Positions 16,522-24,419 of a stretch of 64,000 nt of DNA are shown here, piece after piece (the stretch's first letter is position 1; every line of letters starts with the position of its first letter). The DNA lies in the NCBI GenBank assembly GCA_946221065.1, contig CAMIIO010000001.1, forward strand, positions 248,001 to 312,000, in the 5' to 3' direction. Origin of the DNA: an uncultured Rothia sp. (GTDB lineage Bacteria > Actinomycetota > Actinomycetes > Actinomycetales > Micrococcaceae). The notes below the pieces were generated by a model. The model worked only from the letters and a program-made list of their open reading frames with translations, was not told where the DNA came from and ran no database searches. Position numbers and translations under genes: made by a program.

Positions 16522-16825
16522 AGGAATGTGTGAGTGAGGTATGCAGGTTTGCGTACATACGAACCCGCTCGATTGTCCATAAAACGTCGATACTGACAAC
16601 GCGTAATGCAAAGCTTCTGCAGGGTAACCCGCAAGAAGCTAAGGTACTTTCGGTCCGAAAATATTTTTCGGTAAAGGACTGAGAACTCTTGCCTCGTTGA
16701 ATAACGTGGAGGAGCTCTGCGCATTACCAGGGGAGCACCCGCTCCACATGTAAACCGATAACTACTATGCGCGTGTGTAGCTAGCCTGGTATCAGGGGCG
16801 CACACGGCAACCTAAAGGAGACGAC

Positions 16826-17662
16826 ATGCCCGTCGTAACTATGCGTCAGCTTCTTGATTCCGGTGTTCACTTCGGTCACCAGACCCGCCGCTGGAACCCC
16901 AAGGTGAAGCGCTTTATTTTCACCGAGCGCAATGGTATCTACATCATTGACCTGCAGCAGTCCCTGTCTTTCATTGACCAGGCATACGAAGCTGTTAAGT
17001 CCACCGTTGCACACGGCGGCACCGTTCTGTTCGTTGGTACGAAGAAGCAGGCTCAGGAAGCCATTGCTGAGCAGGCTACCCGTGTGAACATGCCCTACGT
17101 TAACCACCGCTGGCTCGGTGGTATGCTCACCAACTTCGAGACCGTTTCCAAGCGTATTGAGCGCATGAAGGAACTTGAGCAGATTGACTTTGACGACGTC
17201 GCTGGCTCACAGTTCACCAAGAAGGAACTGTTGCTTCTGCGTCGTGAGCACGAAAAGCTCGAAAAGACCCTCGGCGGTATCCGTGACCTCACCAAGGCAC
17301 CTTCCTTGATTTGGATTGTGGACACCAAGAAGGAACACCTCGCAATTGACGAAGCCCAGAAGCTCAACATCCCTGTTGTGGCTATCTTGGACACTAACTG
17401 CGATCCCGATGAAGTAACCTTCCCCATTCCCGGTAACGACGACGCTATCCGCTCCGTCAACCTGCTCACCCGTGTGATTGCAGACGCCGTGGCTGAAGGT
17501 TTGCTTGAGCGCAACAACAAGAAGGCTGGCAAGGGCGGTAACGCTACTGAAGAGCCCATGGCTGAGTGGGAGCGCGAGCTTCTTGAACAGCACAAGGCTG
17601 CTCAGGCTGAAGAGCCCGCCAAGGCTGAGGAAGCTAAGACTGAAGAAGCTTCTGCAGAATAA
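16826..17662 (+). CDS. rpsB: 30S ribosomal protein S2
   Basis: S2 is a small-subunit protein needed for S1 binding and initiation. The 278 residues begin VVTMRQLLDSGVHFGHQTRRWNPKVK, with FIFTERNGIYIIDLQQS, NHRWLGGMLTNF, DTKKEHLAIDEA and PVVAILDTNCDPD following. All are S2 landmarks. The C-terminus has an acidic Ala/Glu/Lys extension (about 250-278), common in actinobacteria. AAAGGAG precedes the ATG. It is followed by tsf after a 112-bp spacer with two hairpins. Confidence 0.98.
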   Translation: MPVVTMRQLLDSGVHFGHQTRRWNPKVKRFIFTERNGIYIIDLQQSLSFIDQAYEAVKSTVAHGGTVLFVGTKKQAQEAIAEQATRVNMPYVNHRWLGGMLTNFETVSKRIERMKELEQIDFDDVAGSQFTKKELLLLRREHEKLEKTLGGIRDLTKAPSLIWIVDTKKEHLAIDEAQKLNIPVVAILDTNCDPDEVTFPIPGNDDAIRSVNLLTRVIADAVAEGLLERNNKKAGKGGNATEEPMAEWERELLEQHKAAQAEEPAKAEEAKTEEASAE

Positions 17663-17684
17663 TTTTGCTGTAAAGACGGCGCCC

Positions 17685-17734
17685 GCCCACACTGGTGGGC
17701 ACCGTTCTTCACCTCACCCGCCATTTGGGGCGGG
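17685..17734 (+). other. Tandem hairpins between rpsB and tsf
   Basis: Two short GC-rich hairpins (17685-17690 with 17695-17700; 17717-17722 with 17729-17734) lie in the rpsB-tsf spacer without a T-tract. They could be processing or attenuation structures that lower tsf relative to rpsB expression. Confidence 0.5.
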
Positions 17735-17774
17735 ACCACAATACTTGTGAAATAAAACAACCAAGGAGTTCACT

Positions 17775-18605
17775 ATGGCGAACTACACCGCAGCAGACAT
17801 CAAGGCACTGCGCGAAAAGACCGGCGCAGGCATGCTCGACGTCAAGAAGGCTCTCGATGAGGCTAACGGCGACCAGCAGAAGGCGCAGGAAATCATTCGC
17901 GTTAAGGGTCTGAAGGGCATCACCAAGCGTGAAGGCCGTGCAGCAGCAGAAGGTCTCATCGCAGCACGCGTTGAAAACGGCGTTGGCTACATGGTTGAGG
18001 TTAACTCTGAGACCGACTTCGTGGCTAAGGCTGACCCTTTCATCGAATTTGGTAACAAGGTTCTGGATGCAGCAGTTGCTTCCAACGCAACCACCGTTGA
18101 GGAACTCAACGCAGCTTCTGTAGACGGCAAGACCGTTGAAGAGCTCACCACCGACGCCGCAGCGTTGCTCGGCGAGAAGGTTGTTGTGCGTCGCGTAGCA
18201 CGCGTTGAGGGCGGCAATATTTCCCTCTACCTGCATAAGACTTCTAAGGACCTTCCCGCACAGGTTGGCGTTTTGCTCGCAGTTGACGGCGAGAACACCG
18301 ATGAGGTTGCACACGATGTTGCAGTACACATTGCTGCAATGTCCCCCAAGTACCTCAACTCGGACTCCATCCCCGCTGAGGACGTAGCAGCCGAGAAGCG
18401 CGTTGCAGAAGAAACCGCAGCAGCTGAAGGTAAGCCTGAGCAGATTATCCCCAAAATTGTTGAGGGTAAGCTCAAGGCATTCTACAAGGAAAACACCCTG
18501 CTCGATCAGGACTTCGCAAAGGATTCATCCAAGTCTGTTGCTAAGGTTCTGGAAGAGAACGGCGCAAAGGCAACCGCTTTTGAGCGTTTCCGCGTGGGTG
18601 CGTAA
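17775..18605 (+). CDS. tsf: Elongation factor Ts
   Basis: EF-Ts exchanges GDP for GTP on EF-Tu. The 276 residues start with the UBA-like N-terminal domain and the signature LREKTGAGMLDVKKALDEANGD. Next comes the core with AAAEGLIAARVENGVGYMVEVNSETDFVA (EF-Tu contact TDFV), and the C-terminal module with GKLKAFYKENTLLDQDFAKD. Codon use is highly biased, as in other highly expressed genes. A strong terminator follows at 18654. Confidence 0.98.
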   Translation: MANYTAADIKALREKTGAGMLDVKKALDEANGDQQKAQEIIRVKGLKGITKREGRAAAEGLIAARVENGVGYMVEVNSETDFVAKADPFIEFGNKVLDAAVASNATTVEELNAASVDGKTVEELTTDAAALLGEKVVVRRVARVEGGNISLYLHKTSKDLPAQVGVLLAVDGENTDEVAHDVAVHIAAMSPKYLNSDSIPAEDVAAEKRVAEETAAAEGKPEQIIPKIVEGKLKAFYKENTLLDQDFAKDSSKSVAKVLEENGAKATAFERFRVGA

Positions 18606-18653
18606 TCACGCTTAAATCAGCCCTGTGATTTGTGCACAGATTCGCTGAGATCT

Positions 18654-18685
18654 AAGGAGAGTGTCCATAGGGCACTCTCCTTTGT
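18654..18685 (+). terminator. Rho-independent terminator after tsf
   Basis: A 13-bp stem (18654-18666 with 18670-18682, one wobble) with loop ATA runs into TTTGT. Confidence 0.88.
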
Positions 18686-18762
18686 CGTATGCTGGGAAGA
18701 AGAAACTGTGAGCCTTTTTCTGGCTTCACCAACAACCGATGTACTGTAAATGAGGCACAGCT

Positions 18763-19506
18763 ATGACCGTTGATAATACCCCTTTCATTCAGCGTGACGA
18801 CACCGGACGACGTCGCGTACTGCTCAAGCTTTCCGGCGAGGTGTTCGGGGGCGGCTCCGTTGGTATTTCTACCGAGGTAATCCGCGGTATTGCAGAGCAA
18901 ATTGCCGCTACTGTTGGCAAGGTTGAGACGTCGATTGTGATTGGTGGCGGTAACTTTTTCCGTGGCGCCGAACTTTCCCAGGCTGGTATGGATCGTTCTC
19001 GTGCTGATTATATGGGTATGTTGGGCACCGTGATGAACTCTCTTGCTCTTCAGGATTTTTTGGAGCAGACAGGTATTGATACCCGCGTTCAGTCGGCTAT
19101 TACTATGCCGCAGGTAGCCGAGACGTATATCCCTCGTCGCGCTATTCGTCATATGCAAAAGGACCGCGTGGTGATTTTTGGTGCTGGCGCAGGTTTGCCG
19201 TACTTCTCCACCGATACCGTTGCCGCCCAGCGCGCCCTGGAGATTCAGGCGGATGAGGTGTTGGTGGCTAAGAACGGTGTTGATGGTATTTATACTGCTG
19301 ACCCCAAGAAGGATCCTACTGCCGAGCGTCTGTATAACCTCACCTACGATGAGGCGCTCCAGCGCAATATTCGTGTGATGGATCAGACGGCGTTCTCGCT
19401 GTGTAAGGATAATAACGTTGCTATGCGCGTTTTTGGTATGCAGGGGGAGGGCAACGTAACGAAGGCGCTTCTCGGTGAAGAAATGGGTACGCTGGTTACT
19501 GCTTAG
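18763..19506 (+). CDS. pyrH: UMP kinase
   Basis: PyrH phosphorylates UMP to UDP in pyrimidine synthesis. The 247 residues show RVLLKLSGEVFGGG, IVIGGGNFFRGAEL, RSRADYMGMLGTVMNSLALQD, FGAGAGLPYFSTDTVAAQRA, EVLVAKNGVDGIYTADPKKD and the C-terminal NVAMRVFGMQGEGNV, all diagnostic of bacterial hexameric UMP kinase. It lies between tsf and frr in the conserved rpsB-tsf-pyrH-frr order, but behind a terminator and so with its own promoter. Confidence 0.98.
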   Translation: MTVDNTPFIQRDDTGRRRVLLKLSGEVFGGGSVGISTEVIRGIAEQIAATVGKVETSIVIGGGNFFRGAELSQAGMDRSRADYMGMLGTVMNSLALQDFLEQTGIDTRVQSAITMPQVAETYIPRRAIRHMQKDRVVIFGAGAGLPYFSTDTVAAQRALEIQADEVLVAKNGVDGIYTADPKKDPTAERLYNLTYDEALQRNIRVMDQTAFSLCKDNNVAMRVFGMQGEGNVTKALLGEEMGTLVTA

Positions 19507-19526
19507 ATCCGAGGGCTCTAGACCCA

Positions 19527-19590
19527 ACGTTGAGGTGTCATTTTTGGTTGAAATTCGGAGAAAATTCAGCCCAAAATGACACCTCAACGT
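19527..19590. repeat. Intergenic inverted repeat, family copy 1
   Basis: A 64-bp palindromic element starts and ends with ACGT and has arms ACGTTGAGGTGTCATTTT and its complement. The inner part is imperfectly paired. It lies between pyrH and frr. The same element recurs at 25817-25878. Confidence 0.85.
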
Positions 19591-19696
19591 ATATAGAGGT
19601 CTCTGAAAGACTTGGCTCTGCACATGAACCCTAAATCAACTAGACTGGGAAAGAGCTATATCCACGGCGAAAGCCATCAAACTAAAGGAGATCCCC

Positions 19697-20254
19697 GTGA
19701 TTGAAGAAACTCTTGCCGAAGCAGGCGAAAAGATGGATAAGGCAATCGTTGCGCTGCAAAACGAATTTGCGAATGTGCGTACCGGTCGCGCCAACCCTTC
19801 ACTTTTTGCTTCCATCAATGTTGAATACTACGGCACGCCCACTCCCTTGCAGCAGCTGGCCTCTTTCCAGACTCCTGAGGCACGAACTATCCTCATTACT
19901 CCTTACGACAAGTCAGCTCTGAAAGCTATTGAGGACGCCCTGCGTAACTCTGACCTGGGAGCAAACCCTGCCAATGACGGCAACGTAATCCGTATCGTGA
20001 TGCCCGAGATGACTCAGGAACGTCGTCGTGAGTACATCAAACTGGTAGGTAATAAGGCTGAAGAAGCACGTATTTCTGTGCGTAACATTCGCCGTACCGC
20101 AAAGACCGCTATTGATAAGTTCGTCAAAGATGGCGACATCGGTGAGGACGACGGTGCACGAGGCGAGAAAGACCTTGACGCACTCACTAAGAAGCACATT
20201 GACCAAATTGATGATTTGTTCAAGCGTAAGGAAGCTGAACTGCTCGAGGTCTAA
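19697..20254 (+). CDS. frr: Ribosome recycling factor
   Basis: RRF splits post-termination ribosomes together with EF-G. The 185-residue, all-family-length protein has AGEKMDKAIVALQNEFANVRTGRANPSLF, then YYGTPTPLQQLASFQTPEARTILITPYDKS, PEMTQERRREYIKL and a C-terminal helix (KDLDALTKKHIDQID). The start is GTG, preceded by AAAGGAG. The stop is 3 bp from the cdsA start, so the two are co-transcribed. Confidence 0.98.
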   Translation: MIEETLAEAGEKMDKAIVALQNEFANVRTGRANPSLFASINVEYYGTPTPLQQLASFQTPEARTILITPYDKSALKAIEDALRNSDLGANPANDGNVIRIVMPEMTQERRREYIKLVGNKAEEARISVRNIRRTAKTAIDKFVKDGDIGEDDGARGEKDLDALTKKHIDQIDDLFKRKEAELLEV

Positions 20255-20257
20255 TCT

Positions 20258-21109
20258 ATGAGCGCTCAGCAACATACACCGGTTGAGCCCGCCAAAAAAT
20301 CGCGTGCCGGAAGAAACCTTCCGGCAGCGATTAGCGTGGGTGTGGTACTGGGAGGCCTGGTTATTGTAGGCCTCTTCTTTCAGCCTTGGGTGCTAGTAAT
20401 TCTGGCTTCTCTTGCCGCTGCCGTGGGTACGTGGGAGGTAACCAACGGACTAAACCATAAGCGTGGTATGGGAATCCCCGTAACCCCTGCTGTTATCACA
20501 GCTTTTTTGTTGCCGTGTATTTCGTATGTGGGCGGTGGTGAATGGCTGATTTTTGCGGTGGTAGCATCCATCTTGATTCTGATTGCTTGCCGACTTTTCG
20601 GTTCGAGAGACGGCATGATTATGTCGGTCATGGGCTCAATCTTTACGATGAGCTGGGTGCCGTTCATGCTTGCTTTGGCTTTGCTACTGTTCCGTGAGGA
20701 AGGTGGCTCGGGCAGAATTTTTATGATTCTGATTATGGCAATTGGTAATGATACCTGGGGCTATGTTGCAGGCGTTCTCTGGGGCAAACATCCCATGGCT
20801 CCTAAGATTTCACCGAAGAAAACCTGGGAAGGCTTTGCCGGTTCCATGGTGGGGTCAATGATCGTGGGAGTTATTGCCGTAGTGATGTTAGGCGATCCCT
20901 GGTGGCTTGGTGTGGTACTGGCAGTAGTGCTGGTGGTAACGGCTACGGTGGGGGATCTTTCCGAGTCAATGGTCAAGCGTGAGATTGGCATTAAAGATAT
21001 GTCTAACATTTTGCCCGGTCATGGCGGGGTGATGGATCGGCTGGACTCGATTGTTTTTTGTTTGGCGATTGGTTCTGTCCTCTATACAGTGCTTACTCCC
21101 TTGACCTAA
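20258..21109 (+). CDS. cdsA: Phosphatidate cytidylyltransferase
   Basis: CdsA makes CDP-diacylglycerol from phosphatidate and CTP at the membrane, the entry to phospholipid synthesis. The 283 residues include about seven or eight hydrophobic helices. The C-terminal CDP-DAG synthase signature is present as SMVKREIGIKDMSNILPGHGGVMDRLDSIVF, with the motif KISPKKTWEGFAGS upstream. The start overlaps no gene but follows frr by 3 bp. Confidence 0.95.
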   Translation: MSAQQHTPVEPAKKSRAGRNLPAAISVGVVLGGLVIVGLFFQPWVLVILASLAAAVGTWEVTNGLNHKRGMGIPVTPAVITAFLLPCISYVGGGEWLIFAVVASILILIACRLFGSRDGMIMSVMGSIFTMSWVPFMLALALLLFREEGGSGRIFMILIMAIGNDTWGYVAGVLWGKHPMAPKISPKKTWEGFAGSMVGSMIVGVIAVVMLGDPWWLGVVLAVVLVVTATVGDLSESMVKREIGIKDMSNILPGHGGVMDRLDSIVFCLAIGSVLYTVLTPLT

Positions 21110-21131
21110 AATTAGAGTTAATATCATGTGT

Positions 21132-21160
21132 GGGGTGTGGTAGTTTTTCTACCGCACCCC
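21132..21160 (+). terminator. Hairpin between cdsA and the DivIVA-like gene
   Basis: A 12-bp stem (21132-21143 with 21149-21160, one wobble) with a TTTTT loop lies 22 bp after the cdsA stop. It has no T-tail after the stem, so termination may be partial. Confidence 0.5.
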
Positions 21161-21191
21161 GCTGTGTTGGTGGGTTTGTTGTGGAGGGTTT

Positions 21192-21782
21192 ATGAATTAC
21201 TCGAAGGCAAAGGGTCTGGGAGAATTTAGCCGTGCCGGTGCCTCTCGGATGGGATATAACCGCGCGGAGGTGGATGCCTATTTTGTGCGGTTGGCCGATG
21301 AATTTAGCACGCTACGAAGGGGAGAGGCTTTAGAAGGGGTGTTGACTTCTGCCGATATTCGGCGGCATTGTTTTGCTCCTGAGAAAAATGGCTATGTGCT
21401 AACTGAGGTGGATCAGGCGATGGATCGGATCGAAGATCGGTTTGCACAGTTTGAACGTCGTAATTTTTTGGCAACTTTTGGCAGGGAGCAATGGGAGCAA
21501 GACGTCGAGTATAGTGCGGCGCTGGTGATGGGGCGGCTTAGTCGCGCGGATGGGGAAAGGTTTAGACGTCCGTCGAATCGACTGACTAAAGGGTATTTTG
21601 TCAAGGACGTTGATCGTTTGTGCGTGCAACTGAAAGAGCATTTTCGCATGGCAACCGACCTTTCTCCCGAGCTGATTCGTCAGAGTGTGTTTGCGAGCGC
21701 GCATGGCGATATGTGTTATGAGGAGACTCAGGTGGATGCGTTTTTGGATCGCTGTATTGAGCTGATGCTGGATTTGCGGTAA
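21192..21782 (+). CDS. DivIVA-domain-like protein with four motif repeats
   Basis: The 196-residue soluble protein carries four copies of a DivIVA-type motif with an aromatic residue and E/D-V-D: GYNRAEVDAYF (21-31), GYVLTEVDQAM (67-77), GYFVKDVDRLC (134-144) and CYEETQVDAFL (175-185). Each follows a short F- or R-rich segment and leads into a helix. In DivIVA/Wag31 one such motif starts the membrane-binding N-terminal domain. Here the protein has only these units and no long coiled coil. It follows cdsA by 82 bp with a good GGAGG site. A cell-pole or cell-envelope role is inferred. Confidence 0.78.
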   Translation: MNYSKAKGLGEFSRAGASRMGYNRAEVDAYFVRLADEFSTLRRGEALEGVLTSADIRRHCFAPEKNGYVLTEVDQAMDRIEDRFAQFERRNFLATFGREQWEQDVEYSAALVMGRLSRADGERFRRPSNRLTKGYFVKDVDRLCVQLKEHFRMATDLSPELIRQSVFASAHGDMCYEETQVDAFLDRCIELMLDLR

Positions 21783-22093
21783 CGGCCAAAAGAGTGATGG
21801 ATGCCATATTTGGCAAAAATGCCATAACTACTAGCGAGAAGTCTTGCTGGAGTGACCATAATTTTTTAGAAAAACCCGGCTTTCACTAGGGGGAACGCTG
21901 TCGGGTGAAGTTTTCTTTTGTGGTGAGAATAGTGGGGGAGAACGGTCCTGGGGAGCTTGAGCGGAGGAATTTTCGTATCGCACTATAGTCAGTGTACTGA
22001 ATAATCTGCATATACAGGGTAGACTGGAGGATGTAAGACACTCAAAGCATTCAGTGTTGTATAAATACTGATAATAAGGAGAGGAAAATTAGC
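21783..22093. other. Intergenic region between DivIVA-like gene and GlsB-like gene
   Basis: This 311-bp spacer holds overlapping short palindromes near 21803-21826 (TGCCATATTTGGCA) and an imperfect hairpin around 21868-21920 that may terminate the upstream transcript. AT-rich sequence just before the next gene probably contains its promoter, but I could not single out one match. A GGAGAGG ribosome site lies at the end. No coding frame is convincing. Confidence 0.5.
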
Positions 22094-22357
22094 ATGGGTA
22101 TCCTAAGCTGGATCGTACTTGGACTTATCGCTGGAGCTATTGCAAAGCTGATTATGCCCGGCAAGCAGGGTGGCGGTTTTCTCGTCACTATGGTGCTCGG
22201 TATTATTGGTGCCTTCGTTGGAGGGTTCTTGGGAACTCTCATTCCCGGTCTGTCCAATGGTATTCAGGAATTTAGTATCGGTACCATTTTCACTGCGGTG
22301 ATTGGTTCGCTGATTGTATTGTTTGTATGGGGTAAGCTCTCCAAGAACAACGCATAA
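22094..22357 (+). CDS. GlsB/YeaQ/YmgE family stress-response membrane protein
   Basis: The 87-residue protein is almost entirely hydrophobic. It has the family pattern MGILSWIVLGLIAGAIAKLIMPGKQGGGFLVTMVLGIIGA, then G-G-F-L-G, and a final helix TAVIGSLIVLFVWGKL. Three transmembrane helices are expected. This transglycosylase-associated/GlsB family is induced by envelope or general stress in several bacteria; its molecular role is unknown. It is a single-gene unit with a strong terminator. Confidence 0.92.
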   Translation: MGILSWIVLGLIAGAIAKLIMPGKQGGGFLVTMVLGIIGAFVGGFLGTLIPGLSNGIQEFSIGTIFTAVIGSLIVLFVWGKLSKNNA

Positions 22358-22373
22358 CTTTCTGTTTCAAGAG

Positions 22374-22409
22374 ATTCCCCTCACCATCGTTGGGTGAGGG
22401 GAATTTTTT
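22374..22409 (+). terminator. Rho-independent terminator after GlsB-like gene
   Basis: A perfect 12-bp stem (22374-22385 with 22393-22404) is followed by a TTTTT run. Confidence 0.92.
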
Positions 22410-22505
22410 CTGCCAATTTACCTATTCGGACAGGTAGACTTCATATTGCAGTTCTGCAAAACCGTAAAGCGGTGCGAGAGGTATTCCCCAAAAGGAGGCG
22501 CTGCC

Positions 22506-24323
22506 GTGAGCAGTATCTTAAGAATCTTACGAGCCACTAAAGAGCTCACCCCCTACTACATCGCTATCATGGCATGTGCCATTCTCACCTCCGTGAGCGC
22601 CCTCCTAGCCCCCTTCGTCATCAGCGGCGCTACCGATACGGTGGTGGAATACACCAACGGCGATCACAACCGAGGTCTCCACATCATCGTATGGTTCGCC
22701 GTCGCTTATCTAGTCTCTCAACTGCTCAACACCATCTTTACCAACGTGGGCGGCTATCTGGGCGACGTCATGAGCCAAAAAATGCGCACCATCTTATCTG
22801 TACGCTATTTCGATAAACTCTTGTCACTCCCGCTTTCCTACTACGACGAAGAGCTCACCGGAACAATCGTCTCCCGGCTGAACCGAACCATCGCGGAAAT
22901 TGCTCGGTTCATCCAGATGTTCAGCAATACCTTTGCCTCATTACTCATTACCACCGTTTCCGTGCTAGTGATTAGTGGCTGGTATTACTGGCCACTTGCC
23001 CTCCTACTCCTGATTATCTTCCCCGTCTACCTCTGGCTCACCGGGAAAACCAGTATCAAATGGCAGGTATGGGAAGGAGAGAAGAACAAAGATGTTGACG
23101 TCGCATCGGGCAGGTTCAACGAGGTAATCGGTCAAATCCGCGTGGTCAAATCCTTTGGGCAGGAGCGCCGTGAACTCGGACTGTTTAGCAAACTCTTCAA
23201 CCGCACCATCGGCACCACCAAAGAACAATCACGCTATTGGCACAAGATGGACGTGCTTCGCCTAGCCTTCTTGAACATCATGTTCTTCGCGCTATACCTC
23301 ATCATCTTTGTGCGCACCATGCAGGGGCACTTCAGCATTGGCGATATGGTGCTACTCATTCAGCTCATGGGCATGGCAGTTCAACCTGTTACCTCTCTCA
23401 GCTGGATTGTAGACGCTACCCAACGCGCTATCGCCGGCTCCAAAGACTACTTTGAGGTCATAGAACGCGAAGTCGATCCGCGCACCTTTGCCCTCACCGA
23501 CGGCGAAAAAACCCTCCACAACCCCGCGCCCATCAAGGCAGCGCCCGGCGAAGAAATTATCCGCTTCAAGAACGTATCCTTCGGTTACGAAGGCGAGGGC
23601 GACGTTCTACATGACATTGACCTCTCCATCAAGCGCGGCGAAAAAATCGCGTTTGTGAGCGAGTCCGGTGGCGGTAAATCAACCCTCATGGCGCTACTAG
23701 AAGGTCTCTATGACCCGCGTGGCGGCTCAGTTACCGTAGACGGTATGGAAATCGTGGACGGCGATCTAGAGAAACTACGCTCGCAAATCGGTATGGTCTT
23801 CCAAGATGCTTCGCTGTTCTCGGGAACCATCGCAGAGAACATCGCCTACGCCCGCCCGAACGCCACCGAAGAGCAAATTCGCGACGCCGCCCGCAAAGCT
23901 AACGCCAATCAATTTATCGAAGGATTTAAAGACGGCTACGACTCCGTCATCGGCGAACGCGGCCTAAAACTATCCGGCGGGCAAAAACAACGCATCGCCG
24001 TCGCTCGAGCTATCCTCAAAGATGCACCGATCCTGATTCTGGACGAAGCCACCTCCGCCCTGGATACCAAGGCAGAGCGTGCCGTGCAAAAGGGACTCGA
24101 CGAACTCATGGTGGGTAGAACCTCTCTCATTATTGCTCACCGCCTCTCAACAATCTCCGCCGTAGACCGCATCGTTACCATGCGTGAAGGGCGAATCGAC
24201 GAGATTGGCACCCCTGCAGAACTAGCACAAACCGGCGGTATCTACGCCGAGCTACTCGGACTACAGAACTCCAGCTCCACCAAAGACAAACAACGCCTGA
24301 AAAACTACGACATCGTGGGCTAA
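22506..24323 (+). CDS. ABC transporter, fused permease and ATP-binding protein (exporter type)
   Basis: The 605-residue half-transporter has an N-terminal six-helix ABC exporter domain (about 1-310). The ATP-binding domain (about 350-590) shows Walker A SESGGGKST, Q-loop VFQDASLFSGTIAENI, signature LSGGQKQRIAVARAIL, Walker B ILILDEATSALD and the H-loop IIAHRLSTI. The first Walker A position is Ser in place of the usual Gly. A homodimer is expected because no partner half is adjacent. I chose GTG at 22506, which follows AAAAGGAGG, over an upstream frame that reaches 22446. The substrate may be a drug, lipid or peptide. It ends with a terminator before dxr. Confidence 0.93.
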   Translation: MSSILRILRATKELTPYYIAIMACAILTSVSALLAPFVISGATDTVVEYTNGDHNRGLHIIVWFAVAYLVSQLLNTIFTNVGGYLGDVMSQKMRTILSVRYFDKLLSLPLSYYDEELTGTIVSRLNRTIAEIARFIQMFSNTFASLLITTVSVLVISGWYYWPLALLLLIIFPVYLWLTGKTSIKWQVWEGEKNKDVDVASGRFNEVIGQIRVVKSFGQERRELGLFSKLFNRTIGTTKEQSRYWHKMDVLRLAFLNIMFFALYLIIFVRTMQGHFSIGDMVLLIQLMGMAVQPVTSLSWIVDATQRAIAGSKDYFEVIEREVDPRTFALTDGEKTLHNPAPIKAAPGEEIIRFKNVSFGYEGEGDVLHDIDLSIKRGEKIAFVSESGGGKSTLMALLEGLYDPRGGSVTVDGMEIVDGDLEKLRSQIGMVFQDASLFSGTIAENIAYARPNATEEQIRDAARKANANQFIEGFKDGYDSVIGERGLKLSGGQKQRIAVARAILKDAPILILDEATSALDTKAERAVQKGLDELMVGRTSLIIAHRLSTISAVDRIVTMREGRIDEIGTPAELAQTGGIYAELLGLQNSSSTKDKQRLKNYDIVG

Positions 24324-24344
24324 GCCCGTAAACCAATAACTAGA

Positions 24345-24377
24345 ACTCCCCGTAAGAAGCTAAAACTTGCGGGGAGT
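24345..24377 (+). terminator. Terminator between ABC exporter and dxr
   Basis: A 12-bp stem with one wobble (24345-24356 with 24366-24377) is followed by CCCCTTATTTT. Confidence 0.75.
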
Positions 24378-24419
24378 CCCCTTATTTTCTGCCCTATCCA
24401 CCTAGATAGAATGGACACT

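Noticed and set aside
18652..19623. 323-codon minus-strand open frame across pyrH
   Set aside because: It lies antisense to the well-conserved UMP kinase gene and its translation is His/Asn/Thr-rich without domain features.
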